This document shows positions 1-9,308 of a stretch of DNA of 39,301 nucleotides, piece after piece. The notes beneath the pieces were generated by a model that ran no database searches, was not told the origin of the DNA, and saw only the letters and a list, made by a program, of their open reading frames with translations. The stretch is taken from the IMG/VR virus record IMGVR_UViG_3300030106_001791, positions 1 through 39,301 of that record. One strand, 5' to 3'. The first letter of the stretch is position 1. Each line of letters opens with the position of its first letter. A program made the translations under genes and the position numbers. This stretch comes from a virus.

Positions 1-133
1 ATCTAGCTTTGTACCATCAGCAGATACATCCCTTCCATCAACAGTTCCAGATGTAGCAATATTCTGACTGCCAAAATCAGGAGATATTTTAGTTCCAGCT
101 ATAGCTGCACTTGCGTTTACATCAGCATTAACA
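1..133. repeat. Left copy of the 133-bp window-end direct repeat
   Basis: Bases 1-133 match 39169-39301 except for C78 versus T39246. The copies are in the same frame of the same tail-fibre gene, as expected if a circular or concatemeric genome was cut open here. This is an assembly overlap rather than a mapped physical end. Confidence 0.85.
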
Positions 134-639
134 ATAGTTCCATCAGCTAATTGTGTTGATGTAATACTACCGACTCTTTCTAAAAATGCTTTTGTTACTG
201 CATCTTGAGCATTAGTAGGATCTGAAACATTGATTATTGGTTTGTTCTTTGCATCTTGTCCTTGCGGTGTATTTTGAATACCAAGAGCAGCTTCGTCTTT
301 AGCTTCTTGTATTCCATATAATAGCTGTAATACAGCAGTATCCAGGTCGGCAGCAGTTAAAGTCGAGCCATCCACAAAATCAACAAGAGCAGTTGTTAAT
401 GGAGTATCTCTACTGATCTCAATTGCTACTCCAGACTTAGGCGCACCAGTAGCCTCTTGCGTAGATGTAGCTGAACTAAGAGTGCTAAATTCAATAGTCG
501 TATCGTTTACAAAAGTAAAGCCAGTATTGGTTACATTATTAAGTGCGACAACAATATGATCCTTTTTAACGTATGGAAAGGGAATTGAAAATTGTTTTGT
601 ACTTCCGTTGCCAGTACCAGTAAATTGAGCAAAAGGCAT
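1..639 (-). CDS. Tail fibre protein, N-terminal part (gene continues across the window ends)
   Basis: This is the first 213 codons of the tail fibre, which attaches to the tail through its N-terminal domain and binds the host surface through its distal end. The start (MPFAQFTGTGNGSTKQFSIP) opens a T7 gp17-like N-terminal domain, including the typical DGSTLTAADLDTAVLQLL stretch. The ATG at 639-637 overlaps the TAA of the upstream gp16-like gene (TAATG), with an AGGACAGG ribosome site just before it. The frame is open to base 1. Because bases 1-133 recur at 39169-39301 in the same frame, the gene continues at 39168 and ends at 36718, giving an inferred protein of about 1029 residues. The truncation here is an artefact of where the circular map was cut. 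Confidence 0.9.
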   Translation of the reverse strand, partial: MPFAQFTGTGNGSTKQFSIPFPYVKKDHIVVALNNVTNTGFTFVNDTTIEFSTLSSATSTQEATGAPKSGVAIEISRDTPLTTALVDFVDGSTLTAADLDTAVLQLLYGIQEAKDEAALGIQNTPQGQDAKNKPIINVSDPTNAQDAVTKAFLERVGSITSTQLADGTIVNADVNASAAIAGTKISPDFGSQNIATSGTVDGRDVSADGTKLD

Positions 640-3600
640 TAACCTGTCCTAACGTCTGTGTTTACTATAGATCGCCATGCCTCGATCTGATTTGGGAAAT
701 CATTTCTTACTTGGCTTACCTTCTTATTCTTTATAACATTTAAATTTCTTTCATGCTGTAAATGAGGGTATCTATTAATCATTATTTCTCTTGCTCCTGA
801 TCTATACTCATCTATTATAGCTTTTACTGCATTTAGTTTATATAAAGTTTTAGAGTTTAATATTGCGTCACTAGGCACACCATCCTTATTAAAATTCGGG
901 TCATAATCAGGTAAACTTCTATATTCATCTGATCTAAAGTATTGTTCTAATTTTTGAGATAAATTAAGACCTTCTGCATTTGTAACTTCTTTAGCCATTA
1001 TTCGTCTAAATTCATTTAACTCCTGGTTAGACATTACATAACCTGGAATACCTAAACTATTTTTTGTACTAAATCTTGGATATGCTCCTTCTCCATGCAA
1101 CCTTGATAGCTCTTTGTATATAATTCCATTTCTCTCTTTAGTCGGTCTAAACATTGCTAAAGGATGAATGTTCATCACTAAAGCTCTTAATAAAGGATTA
1201 TTTATTCTTTCTGCACCAAAAGCATAATCATATACTTGTGGCTCTCCATAAATAGGATCAAGGTCAACTTGTCCTATACCCTCATTGCTTTGAAATCCTG
1301 GAATACCAGAAAGTATTTCTCTAGCAAGATCTATAGCAAAGCTATATGGCAGCCTTTCTCCTTTTTGGTTGGTATGCTCTCGTATTAAATATCTTTTATT
1401 ATCAAATCCTATTTTGGTTGTTCTTAATTGAGCAAGTGGCATATTTATAAATCTGGCTAATGTCATTTCAAATAAATTTCTTTTTCCTGTTTGTCCATAT
1501 CTAGAATTACCTAGATCATCTTTACTTAATTCTTGGATTAAATCTATAAAATTACCAACATTAGCCATTACGCTTTTTCTAAAGTAACCTACAGTATTTT
1601 CTTTTACAGTTGATAATAAAGCTCTGCTCATAGTAGAAGCAGCATTTTTTGCTTGGTCAAAATTATCAAAAGTATTAAAGGTATGAGCATTAGCCAGGAT
1701 AAAGCCTTCTTGTATTGTGTCGCTGTAGTTTAATTCTTCATCTGAATCAAAAGCATTATCGAAAGCATCATCCTGTGGCATCCTTTTTATAGCATCAACA
1801 TAACCGCCTACAGCACCAAAAATAAAACTAGCTGTATCAAACATATCCAAGCTATACCAATGTGACCATTCATGTGATCCTGGTATCCTAAACCTTACTG
1901 CATTTGGAGGTCTGTGCATATATCTGTTTAGTTCTCTTCTGTTTGGATTGCTAGGATCTGGACCACTAAATTCAACTAATCCTGTAGCTACAGCTCCTAT
2001 GCCTATAGCAAATAATGTTTGTGAAGTAGCTATTTCTCCTAAAGCTCTTTCTCTTTGGAATAGATCCTCAGATGTAATATCTCTCCAATATGAATCAACT
2101 ATTCTATTTGTTGGTAAAGGTAGATGACGTAAAGCTGATTTAACAAGATTAAGAGGTGTTCTGTTTGTAGGAAAAACGACTCCCATAATAGGTGCAGCTC
2201 TAGTTAAATCCTTAACCCCTTTCGAGGGCGCATTTAAAAGATTTTGACCTAACCTGTCTAGTCCGTTTTCTTCTCCGCCAATACCCAAGAAACTAGGCGC
2301 AGTAGGTTGACTAGCATCAGTAAAATAATCTAAGTTATTTTCATCATTGTCCCTTATATAAGTTTCAGCAAATTCTAAAATATCTTCTGGTTCTGTATAT
2401 CCAAGTTCTTGCGCTCTTCTTATTCCATACTCCATTGTCCTTTTATTTCTATCTACCTTAATGTCGTCAGTAAAGTTTACATAATCAATAGCTTGTCTAG
2501 CGTGAATACTATCCATAAATCCGCCTTTTATCATTGAGCCATCTGGCATTTCAACGTCAGCCATTGCCCTAGTTAATGCAGCTTCCGCCTTCTTTTGTGC
2601 TTCTGCAAAAACTCTTGGATCGTTCATGTCAAAACCAGCTTTCATTTTTAAGAAAAGCTCTTGTTCCATAAGCCTGGAATATTCATAAGCTGGTGCAACA
2701 GACATACCAACAAGTGTGTCTAGACCACTCATTATTCTTGAAGCTCCAGAAGTTGCAACCAAGCCAGCTCCCCTACCAGCTCCTTTTATACCTTTAGTTA
2801 CATAGTGAGTCATTAGAACCAAAGGATTTGTTGTTGCAGTTGTATATTTTTTAGGAACTTTTTTATCTTTACCTAACATTCTTTGCGCTTCTCCTTCTAT
2901 ATCTTGCTGGCTATACATATCAAATCTTCTTATTTTTGGCGCTTTGTTTTTACTTAATGCTGAATATGTACTATTTTCCATATAACCTTTATTAATATTT
3001 CCAAAAACTTCATCATGTTTTATAGCTGACAAAGCAAGTCTGAAAGCATTTGACGTTCCAGTAAACATTCTTAAATACATTTGTAAGTTTAATTTCTGTC
3101 TCATTTCCGCCATTTTCGCTCCTTCTATATCTCCAGCTTTTAATGCTTTTCTTTTTGTAGCGCCAGCTCCCATATATTGTGAATAAGGTAAAGTCATTGC
3201 TCTAAATAAACTGCCACCTAAAACTTTTCCTAAAGTAGAGCTGTTTAAGAATATGCCATTTCTTGCAATAGCAGCTATGTTTTCTTGTGTTAATTTTGAA
3301 GGATATACAGTATCTAAGCCTTTAGCAAAATGACTCATAAAATTATCAAATGATGCTGTTCTATCTTTATAGAGATATAAAGATTCTGCGATCATATCTA
3401 AAATAATTTGAGCATTTTGAGTTGGCTTGCCATTCATTATTGAGTTATAGTCTTTTTCATCCATTAATTTTTTAAATATATCTTCTTGTTCTAATACTGC
3501 TTTTTCAAATGTTCCTGGAATAGAAGTTTGATATGGCATATCTTGTCCTTCTATTTCCGCAGCTTTTGAGTTAATTATTATATTTGCCTGGTTTGAGTCT

Positions 3601-6600
3601 GGAACATAAATCATATCTCCTTGTTGTCCAAATTCAAATCCATCAAGTCTTACTCCTTGATATTTTTTCTTAGCTAAATAATCAAATAATACTGATTTTT
3701 GTTTTTCAGTTAATTTATCTCCTGATACAGCTCCGACTCCTTCAACATCCAGTTCTTTAAATAGTTGAGATAGCGATTTATTCTGTGATGTTAGATCTAA
3801 GATAAGCATAGTTGCTGGTACTTGACCTTCGATCACACCTCCTGTAACTCCAGGTTCACGACCTTCACTAACCGACTTGAAGTATGTACCTTTGCCAAGT
3901 CCTTTATCTTCAACCATTCCGCCCTTTTCAACTCCTTCGTTTAAGGCTTTACCTCCAGCTCCTAACCTGGGTTCTTGTATCTCAATTTTTGCGTAAGGCT
4001 CAATAAACATTTCTTGCTTACCAAGAAAGTCCATTTGTTGCATCCTTAAATATTGAGCTGAAGGTCTATTAACTTGTGCTATAGCTGTACTTATTTTCAT
4101 TGCATCTTCCCATAGACTTATTAATAATCTTTTTGAAGTTACATCTGTTGGGTTCATCTTCACATCTAGCGCTACTTGTTGCATTTGCATAACTTGTGCG
4201 TCTCTTTGCAATATGACAGCAGCTTGAGCAACTTGTCGCTGTAGAGCATTTGAATCTCCATTCATAGCTTGTTTATGTAGGTTAAATATTTCTTCTGTTC
4301 TAAAACCATTTTCCGCAACAACCCTGGATGCAAGCCTGGTAATTTCTTCTACGTTAAATGAAGGTACATTTGTAGCATCTTCTCTACTGCCAATTTGTTC
4401 AAACAAAGTATTCTCTATAGCTTTATTGTTTGCAATAAGATCAACTTGATCGGTAGGAATATAAACTTTACCTTCGGGATTTTGCCTTCTATTAATTAAT
4501 CTTCTATATAAGCCTGTCATTGCTTCTTCAATACTCATATCTCCATCACGAATAGCTGTCTTTATAGCTTCTAAATTTTCAACAAAATCATCTGGATCTA
4601 ACTCAAAACTTGCTGGTTCTGGAGCTGTATTGCCTGGCGTATTTTTAGCATAGCGGAAAGGTCTAGGAGTTCTTGTTGCTAATCTTCCTTCCTGTGCGTC
4701 TCTAAAAATATCTTTATATGTTGCAAAGCCAAAACCACTAAGTTTGTTGTTTATCTTTTCCGCTATTTCTTTGATTTTTTGAAATGGTTGAAACCATGTA
4801 GGTTTCTTAGCATAGTCAAGCTGATCGAATACTGAAAAAGCAAATGCCTGGACTTCTCTTTCGCTCAATCTTTTAGATCCAAACAAAACAGATTGAAATT
4901 TAGGATAGAAAGATGCGACTATTTCTCTTAATTGTTTATCAACTGCTGGACTATCTAGTAGTTGCTGTTCCTTAAGAGTAAGGTATCTGTCTTGTATTCT
5001 ATGAAAAGACTCATGCCTTAGTGTTTGCATCATTGATCCAAATTCTTGGAAATGGCCTTTAAAAGTCATTGCAAGAATAATTAAATCTTTTGCAGGGGTT
5101 GATCCAAACTTAAATACACCTTTAGCATTACCAGTTTTACCTATTGCACTAGGAGGCATACCATAAGCTGCTGCTGCCTTTGCACTTATTTTAGGTTTGA
5201 TAGCATCAACAAGACGTAAATTTTGGACATTTGCACCAGCTATTTCTCTAGCTATATCAACTAATTCTTGCGCTTGCTGCTCTGTAAGTAGAGTATCTAC
5301 ATATACATGATCGTTACCCATGTTTGTGTATATTTCATCTTCTAAAGAAAACTCTAATTGCTCATCATTTTTAGGATCTAACGGATCAAAATTCTTAGGA
5401 TTAGTCGAGTCTTTATATTCTTGGTTGTATTTATCCTGGAGTTTTTTATTTGCTTTTCTAATATTTTCTCTTTCTATATCTCGTAAATCTGCATCTAATT
5501 CAAAATCTGGATCATCAACTCTAGGATCTTTTTGTACATACCCACGACCATCTACATAGTTATTTCTTATGTTTACTGAACCATCTGCATTAACGCTACC
5601 TTTTTTGTTTATTGCTTCTATCATCACATCTGCGTAAGCCATTGTATTTTTTACAGAAATAACTCCATCCTTAGCGCTTGCAACTTTTAACTGTTCTTTC
5701 ATCCTCATATATGCCTTATGTCTTGATCCAGAACTAATCCCAAGCTCTTCTAAAAAAGCATTAAATTCAGCATCTTTTTTGGATTTTCCTTTCCATCTAT
5801 TACCTGTAATATAAATAGCCTTATCAATATCGTTAGCAAACTCAAGTGTATATTGACCATATCTAGGCTTTGCTGATCCAGCCCATCTAGTAGAACTAAA
5901 ATCTAAATTAGGATATTTACCTTTTAAGGTTGGAAACATTAAGTCAAAACTTATATCATTTAGTTCCTGAGCAGAATTAAACGTGTAACCTCCATCCGTC
6001 ACATACGGAAAAGTTTTTCTTTTTGTAGATGTTTGACTAGCTTTAAGTACTTCTCCAATTTTTGAATGGTTTTTATTTAAAGATCCATTATTAGCTTTTA
6101 GTTCTTCTTTAATGCTCTTTATAGATTTATCTGAATATGTATCAAGCTCTGTTTGTTCATTAATAACTTTATCTATTTGTTCGTCTGGAATAGGATCAGG
6201 TCTTTCATTATTTAATATATTTTGTGCTTTTGCATTTAACTTAGCGTCAACTTCGCTTTGTACTCTTACTGGCTCAGATGCCACCTTAGTTAAAGGAGCA
6301 TCATCTTGTCTCATAGTTGACATTATGAGATCAAAATTATCCTTTACCAACATAGTTGCTGATATTGGACCAGTTTTCATTTGCGCTGCTAATTCATTTA
6401 TTAAAGCGTTTGTGTCTGAAACTGAATAAGCTAATTCTTCAAATCTTGCAACAGCTTTTTCCGCTTCTAATTTTTTATCTATTGATTCGTCATAAGCTAT
6501 TTTATTACCTTTTATTTGCTCAATAGCAGCCTTTTTATTTTTTTGCGTTACTGCTTTTAATCCGCTTATTTTTATTCTTAGTTCTTTTAAAAATTGTTCA

Positions 6601-9308
6601 CCAATAGCTGTTATTTCTGGCAAGTTATTTTCCATTGACCATTTTTCTAGTCCAGGTAAAGTTCCTTCCGTAACAGTTTCTACTGTCCTAGTAGATGCCA
6701 GCATTATCTGTCTTATTCTGTCTCCACTAAACTTTGGATTCTTAGCGTATTTGTTGTAAACAAAATTGATTGACGTTTCACTAGCTCCTTCTACAGAGCC
6801 TAAAGCTACACCTTTATTAAAAGGCAATTCTCCAGAAGCAACTTTGTCTAATAAATATTTAGGCAATCTTGATAATTGATTACCTTCTATCATTTCCTTA
6901 CTTGTTAAAGTTATTCCTTTTGTTGCTAATTCTTCTAAAGTGTCGCCAGAACTTTGCATATATTTAGCAACGTCTAATGACGTTAACTTTCCGCCTGTTG
7001 TACTTTGAGCAAGGTTTCTTAATACTGCAATTTGTTGTGCTTCTTTTACAGTTCCAGCTTGAATAAATCGAACATCTATTTCTCCTATTCCTGATCTTTG
7101 AGCGAGGTCGAGTCTGTTGTGACCATCAACAACATAAATTTTCCCGACCTCTCCAAGTTCCCCTGTCGTGTCTCTCCAGACTGACAACAAATCTGCCAAA
7201 GTAGGATCAAAAACTTCTACATCTTTTAACGAACCACTAATACCCTTTTTGTTAATTTTGCCAGCTTCTTTTGGTTGAAATACATCTGGTCTAACAATTA
7301 TATCTGAAAGTTTTAATTTAGAAATTTCACTACTTAATGGAGCAGCCAAACCAACGCTTTGTCCTAGCTCGTTACTAAAAGTTCTATCCTCGTCAGGTCT
7401 AATTTGTGCTTGTATGTTGTTTTCTGTTTGCAAATCTTTAGCAGCATTTCCAAGCTCTTCCATCTTTTTCTTAGCTATTTTTTCTGCTTTTATAGCTTCT
7501 TTTTCTAAATCAATTTTTTGCTGCTCTGTATATCCTGTTTCCCATTCTGGTTTTCTTTGGTATTGACCATAATGCTCCTGTATATCTTTCTTAGATTTTC
7601 CATCTGGGTTGTTTATTTTTATTCTATTTGTTGGTGTTTTATCGTCATTAAGTTCTGGTATTTCTGCATCAACTTCTTCCGCTTTTTCTATTTTAGTTTT
7701 TGCGTCTAATTCATCTTGGTCTAATAATTCTTTTTGCGTTTTTTCGTAAAAAGCTCTTGCTTCTAATTCTTTTCTAATGCGATATGCGTTATCTATAGCA
7801 GCATTAGCTAATTTCCATCTTGCTAAATAAGTAACTAATGGCTCTATAACTCTTGCTTGAGTTGTATCTATAAGAGAAGCTAGTGTATTTTTTGCTAAAG
7901 CATATCCGTAATCTTGAGCTGTCTTTGCATTTATACTGTTATCCAGTAAAGACATTTGCGAATATCTGCCTGGATTAAGTCCTGGAAAAGTTCCTTTTGT
8001 AAATCCAATTCCGAATTTTGTTGGTGTAGATATTGCTTTACCTCCAGCTCCAAAAGCAATTCCCATAGGTATTCCGTTAATAATTTCATTAACGAATATA
8101 GATTTTAGTTTTGCTTCAATATAGTTATCTTCTAATCTTCCGTTATTGTTTATAGCGTCTGGCAACAAGTTATCTGCTAAGGAGGGTTGGTATGGATCGC
8201 CTATTAATGTTTCAGCTATAAGAGAGTTTCTTGCTCCTTGTATTCCTTCTTTTATAAGAAATTTTGAAACATTAGTTACTCTTGGCATATTGCCTGTCAT
8301 CCAAGCAACTGCTCTAGCAAATTGTGGAGATCCAGCTTTTGCCTTATTAAATACGTTAGCTGCATATACATATTCGTCTGGAAGTCCAGGAGTTAAAACT
8401 TTAGCAGCAGCAAAAGTTAGAAAGAAAGGAGCTGCTTCTCCAGCAAACGTAACGGAAAAATCTGCTACTGGTCTGCCTGTATCTCTTACTGGAAAACCTC
8501 CAACAACCTCGTCCAAAGACTTACCTTCGCCAAGCAATAATCCCCAATTCTCTCCACTTAATCTATCCGACCCATCCATAGGATCGTATGCTGAAATATC
8601 TTTAACCGCAAAAGGGTCTTCCCCTTCCATTAAATCTTTATATAATGTGCCAGGACTAGATCTCATTGCACCAGTTTCCATAGCTTCTAAAATGCTCATT
8701 CTGGCTTCTTTGCCACCTAATTCTTTAAGAAAAGCCATAAAACTTTTTTGATCTATCCCTGCTTTTAGTGCTTTTATTTGTAAAGCTGTTGCGCCTACTG
8801 GATCTCCTGACAATAATTCAGCCATATAGCCAGGCATATCTTGTCTTAATGCGTCATTAACAGTATTAGTTAAGCCGACAGTACCGCTAATAACACCTCT
8901 ATCTGCTATACGAAAAAGATCACCTAAGCTATTTCTTAATCTATGCTGCCCTCTTAATTCTTCTGGTGCATATTCTCCACCATAATCTTTAGAGAAAATA
9001 TTTAATTTGTCATATAGTCCTAAAAATGGTGTAGATGTTTTTGTGTCTTTTCGCCCTGGTTCTTTATTTATTTTTTCTATGTAATATTGATCTGATTCAA
9101 TTTCATCTTGATTTTTAATCTTTGGATTAAAATTATTTGGCTCTACTTCTAAAGACTCATCAATTAACGTCTTGTCATCTTCACTATAGTTTTCATTACC
9201 AAGCTGATTTCTTTTAAGCTGTTCTAGTTTTTCAATAATTTTAGAACTAGCTAAAAGCGTACCTTCAGTACCTCCTGGGTTAGCTGCATCTAGTAAACTG
9301 TCTGTCAT
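639..9308 (-). CDS. Giant gp16-like internal virion (DNA ejection) protein with embedded enzyme-like domains
   Basis: At 2889 residues this is more than twice the length of T7 gp16 (about 1300). Its place, last of the core genes just before the tail fibre, is that of gp16, which is ejected into the cell and helps DNA cross the envelope. No N-terminal transglycosylase motif is apparent. Roughly residues 663-790 look ParB-like (VVDGHNRLDLAQRSG). Residues 1432-1436 are HESFH, an HExxH zinc-peptidase motif, with a possible third ligand Glu near 1484 in a REVQAFAF stretch. Residues about 1775-1920 (GKGTYF, then YQGVRLDGFEFGQQGDMIYV) resemble ADP-ribosyltransferase-fold domains. The last 900 residues are helix-rich with small hydrophobic patches, as in gp16 C-terminal regions. 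The stop of the gp15-like gene directly abuts this ATG. The virion role is inferred from position and size; enzyme activities are inferred from motifs only. Confidence 0.85.
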   Translation of the reverse strand: MTDSLLDAANPGGTEGTLLASSKIIEKLEQLKRNQLGNENYSEDDKTLIDESLEVEPNNFNPKIKNQDEIESDQYYIEKINKEPGRKDTKTSTPFLGLYDKLNIFSKDYGGEYAPEELRGQHRLRNSLGDLFRIADRGVISGTVGLTNTVNDALRQDMPGYMAELLSGDPVGATALQIKALKAGIDQKSFMAFLKELGGKEARMSILEAMETGAMRSSPGTLYKDLMEGEDPFAVKDISAYDPMDGSDRLSGENWGLLLGEGKSLDEVVGGFPVRDTGRPVADFSVTFAGEAAPFFLTFAAAKVLTPGLPDEYVYAANVFNKAKAGSPQFARAVAWMTGNMPRVTNVSKFLIKEGIQGARNSLIAETLIGDPYQPSLADNLLPDAINNNGRLEDNYIEAKLKSIFVNEIINGIPMGIAFGAGGKAISTPTKFGIGFTKGTFPGLNPGRYSQMSLLDNSINAKTAQDYGYALAKNTLASLIDTTQARVIEPLVTYLARWKLANAAIDNAYRIRKELEARAFYEKTQKELLDQDELDAKTKIEKAEEVDAEIPELNDDKTPTNRIKINNPDGKSKKDIQEHYGQYQRKPEWETGYTEQQKIDLEKEAIKAEKIAKKKMEELGNAAKDLQTENNIQAQIRPDEDRTFSNELGQSVGLAAPLSSEISKLKLSDIIVRPDVFQPKEAGKINKKGISGSLKDVEVFDPTLADLLSVWRDTTGELGEVGKIYVVDGHNRLDLAQRSGIGEIDVRFIQAGTVKEAQQIAVLRNLAQSTTGGKLTSLDVAKYMQSSGDTLEELATKGITLTSKEMIEGNQLSRLPKYLLDKVASGELPFNKGVALGSVEGASETSINFVYNKYAKNPKFSGDRIRQIMLASTRTVETVTEGTLPGLEKWSMENNLPEITAIGEQFLKELRIKISGLKAVTQKNKKAAIEQIKGNKIAYDESIDKKLEAEKAVARFEELAYSVSDTNALINELAAQMKTGPISATMLVKDNFDLIMSTMRQDDAPLTKVASEPVRVQSEVDAKLNAKAQNILNNERPDPIPDEQIDKVINEQTELDTYSDKSIKSIKEELKANNGSLNKNHSKIGEVLKASQTSTKRKTFPYVTDGGYTFNSAQELNDISFDLMFPTLKGKYPNLDFSSTRWAGSAKPRYGQYTLEFANDIDKAIYITGNRWKGKSKKDAEFNAFLEELGISSGSRHKAYMRMKEQLKVASAKDGVISVKNTMAYADVMIEAINKKGSVNADGSVNIRNNYVDGRGYVQKDPRVDDPDFELDADLRDIERENIRKANKKLQDKYNQEYKDSTNPKNFDPLDPKNDEQLEFSLEDEIYTNMGNDHVYVDTLLTEQQAQELVDIAREIAGANVQNLRLVDAIKPKISAKAAAAYGMPPSAIGKTGNAKGVFKFGSTPAKDLIILAMTFKGHFQEFGSMMQTLRHESFHRIQDRYLTLKEQQLLDSPAVDKQLREIVASFYPKFQSVLFGSKRLSEREVQAFAFSVFDQLDYAKKPTWFQPFQKIKEIAEKINNKLSGFGFATYKDIFRDAQEGRLATRTPRPFRYAKNTPGNTAPEPASFELDPDDFVENLEAIKTAIRDGDMSIEEAMTGLYRRLINRRQNPEGKVYIPTDQVDLIANNKAIENTLFEQIGSREDATNVPSFNVEEITRLASRVVAENGFRTEEIFNLHKQAMNGDSNALQRQVAQAAVILQRDAQVMQMQQVALDVKMNPTDVTSKRLLISLWEDAMKISTAIAQVNRPSAQYLRMQQMDFLGKQEMFIEPYAKIEIQEPRLGAGGKALNEGVEKGGMVEDKGLGKGTYFKSVSEGREPGVTGGVIEGQVPATMLILDLTSQNKSLSQLFKELDVEGVGAVSGDKLTEKQKSVLFDYLAKKKYQGVRLDGFEFGQQGDMIYVPDSNQANIIINSKAAEIEGQDMPYQTSIPGTFEKAVLEQEDIFKKLMDEKDYNSIMNGKPTQNAQIILDMIAESLYLYKDRTASFDNFMSHFAKGLDTVYPSKLTQENIAAIARNGIFLNSSTLGKVLGGSLFRAMTLPYSQYMGAGATKRKALKAGDIEGAKMAEMRQKLNLQMYLRMFTGTSNAFRLALSAIKHDEVFGNINKGYMENSTYSALSKNKAPKIRRFDMYSQQDIEGEAQRMLGKDKKVPKKYTTATTNPLVLMTHYVTKGIKGAGRGAGLVATSGASRIMSGLDTLVGMSVAPAYEYSRLMEQELFLKMKAGFDMNDPRVFAEAQKKAEAALTRAMADVEMPDGSMIKGGFMDSIHARQAIDYVNFTDDIKVDRNKRTMEYGIRRAQELGYTEPEDILEFAETYIRDNDENNLDYFTDASQPTAPSFLGIGGEENGLDRLGQNLLNAPSKGVKDLTRAAPIMGVVFPTNRTPLNLVKSALRHLPLPTNRIVDSYWRDITSEDLFQRERALGEIATSQTLFAIGIGAVATGLVEFSGPDPSNPNRRELNRYMHRPPNAVRFRIPGSHEWSHWYSLDMFDTASFIFGAVGGYVDAIKRMPQDDAFDNAFDSDEELNYSDTIQEGFILANAHTFNTFDNFDQAKNAASTMSRALLSTVKENTVGYFRKSVMANVGNFIDLIQELSKDDLGNSRYGQTGKRNLFEMTLARFINMPLAQLRTTKIGFDNKRYLIREHTNQKGERLPYSFAIDLAREILSGIPGFQSNEGIGQVDLDPIYGEPQVYDYAFGAERINNPLLRALVMNIHPLAMFRPTKERNGIIYKELSRLHGEGAYPRFSTKNSLGIPGYVMSNQELNEFRRIMAKEVTNAEGLNLSQKLEQYFRSDEYRSLPDYDPNFNKDGVPSDAILNSKTLYKLNAVKAIIDEYRSGAREIMINRYPHLQHERNLNVIKNKKVSQVRNDFPNQIEAWRSIVNTDVRTG

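Noticed and set aside
1-133. Window-end repeat as the phage's physical terminal repeat
   Set aside because: It lies within the tail-fibre coding sequence. T7-type ends lie in non-coding DNA by the terminase and early genes, and this overlap is better explained by assembly circularity.
8146-8751. 201-residue plus-strand frame inside the gp16-like gene
   Set aside because: Antisense to a well-supported long gene, with low-complexity Ser/Pro/Ala composition and no ribosome site.
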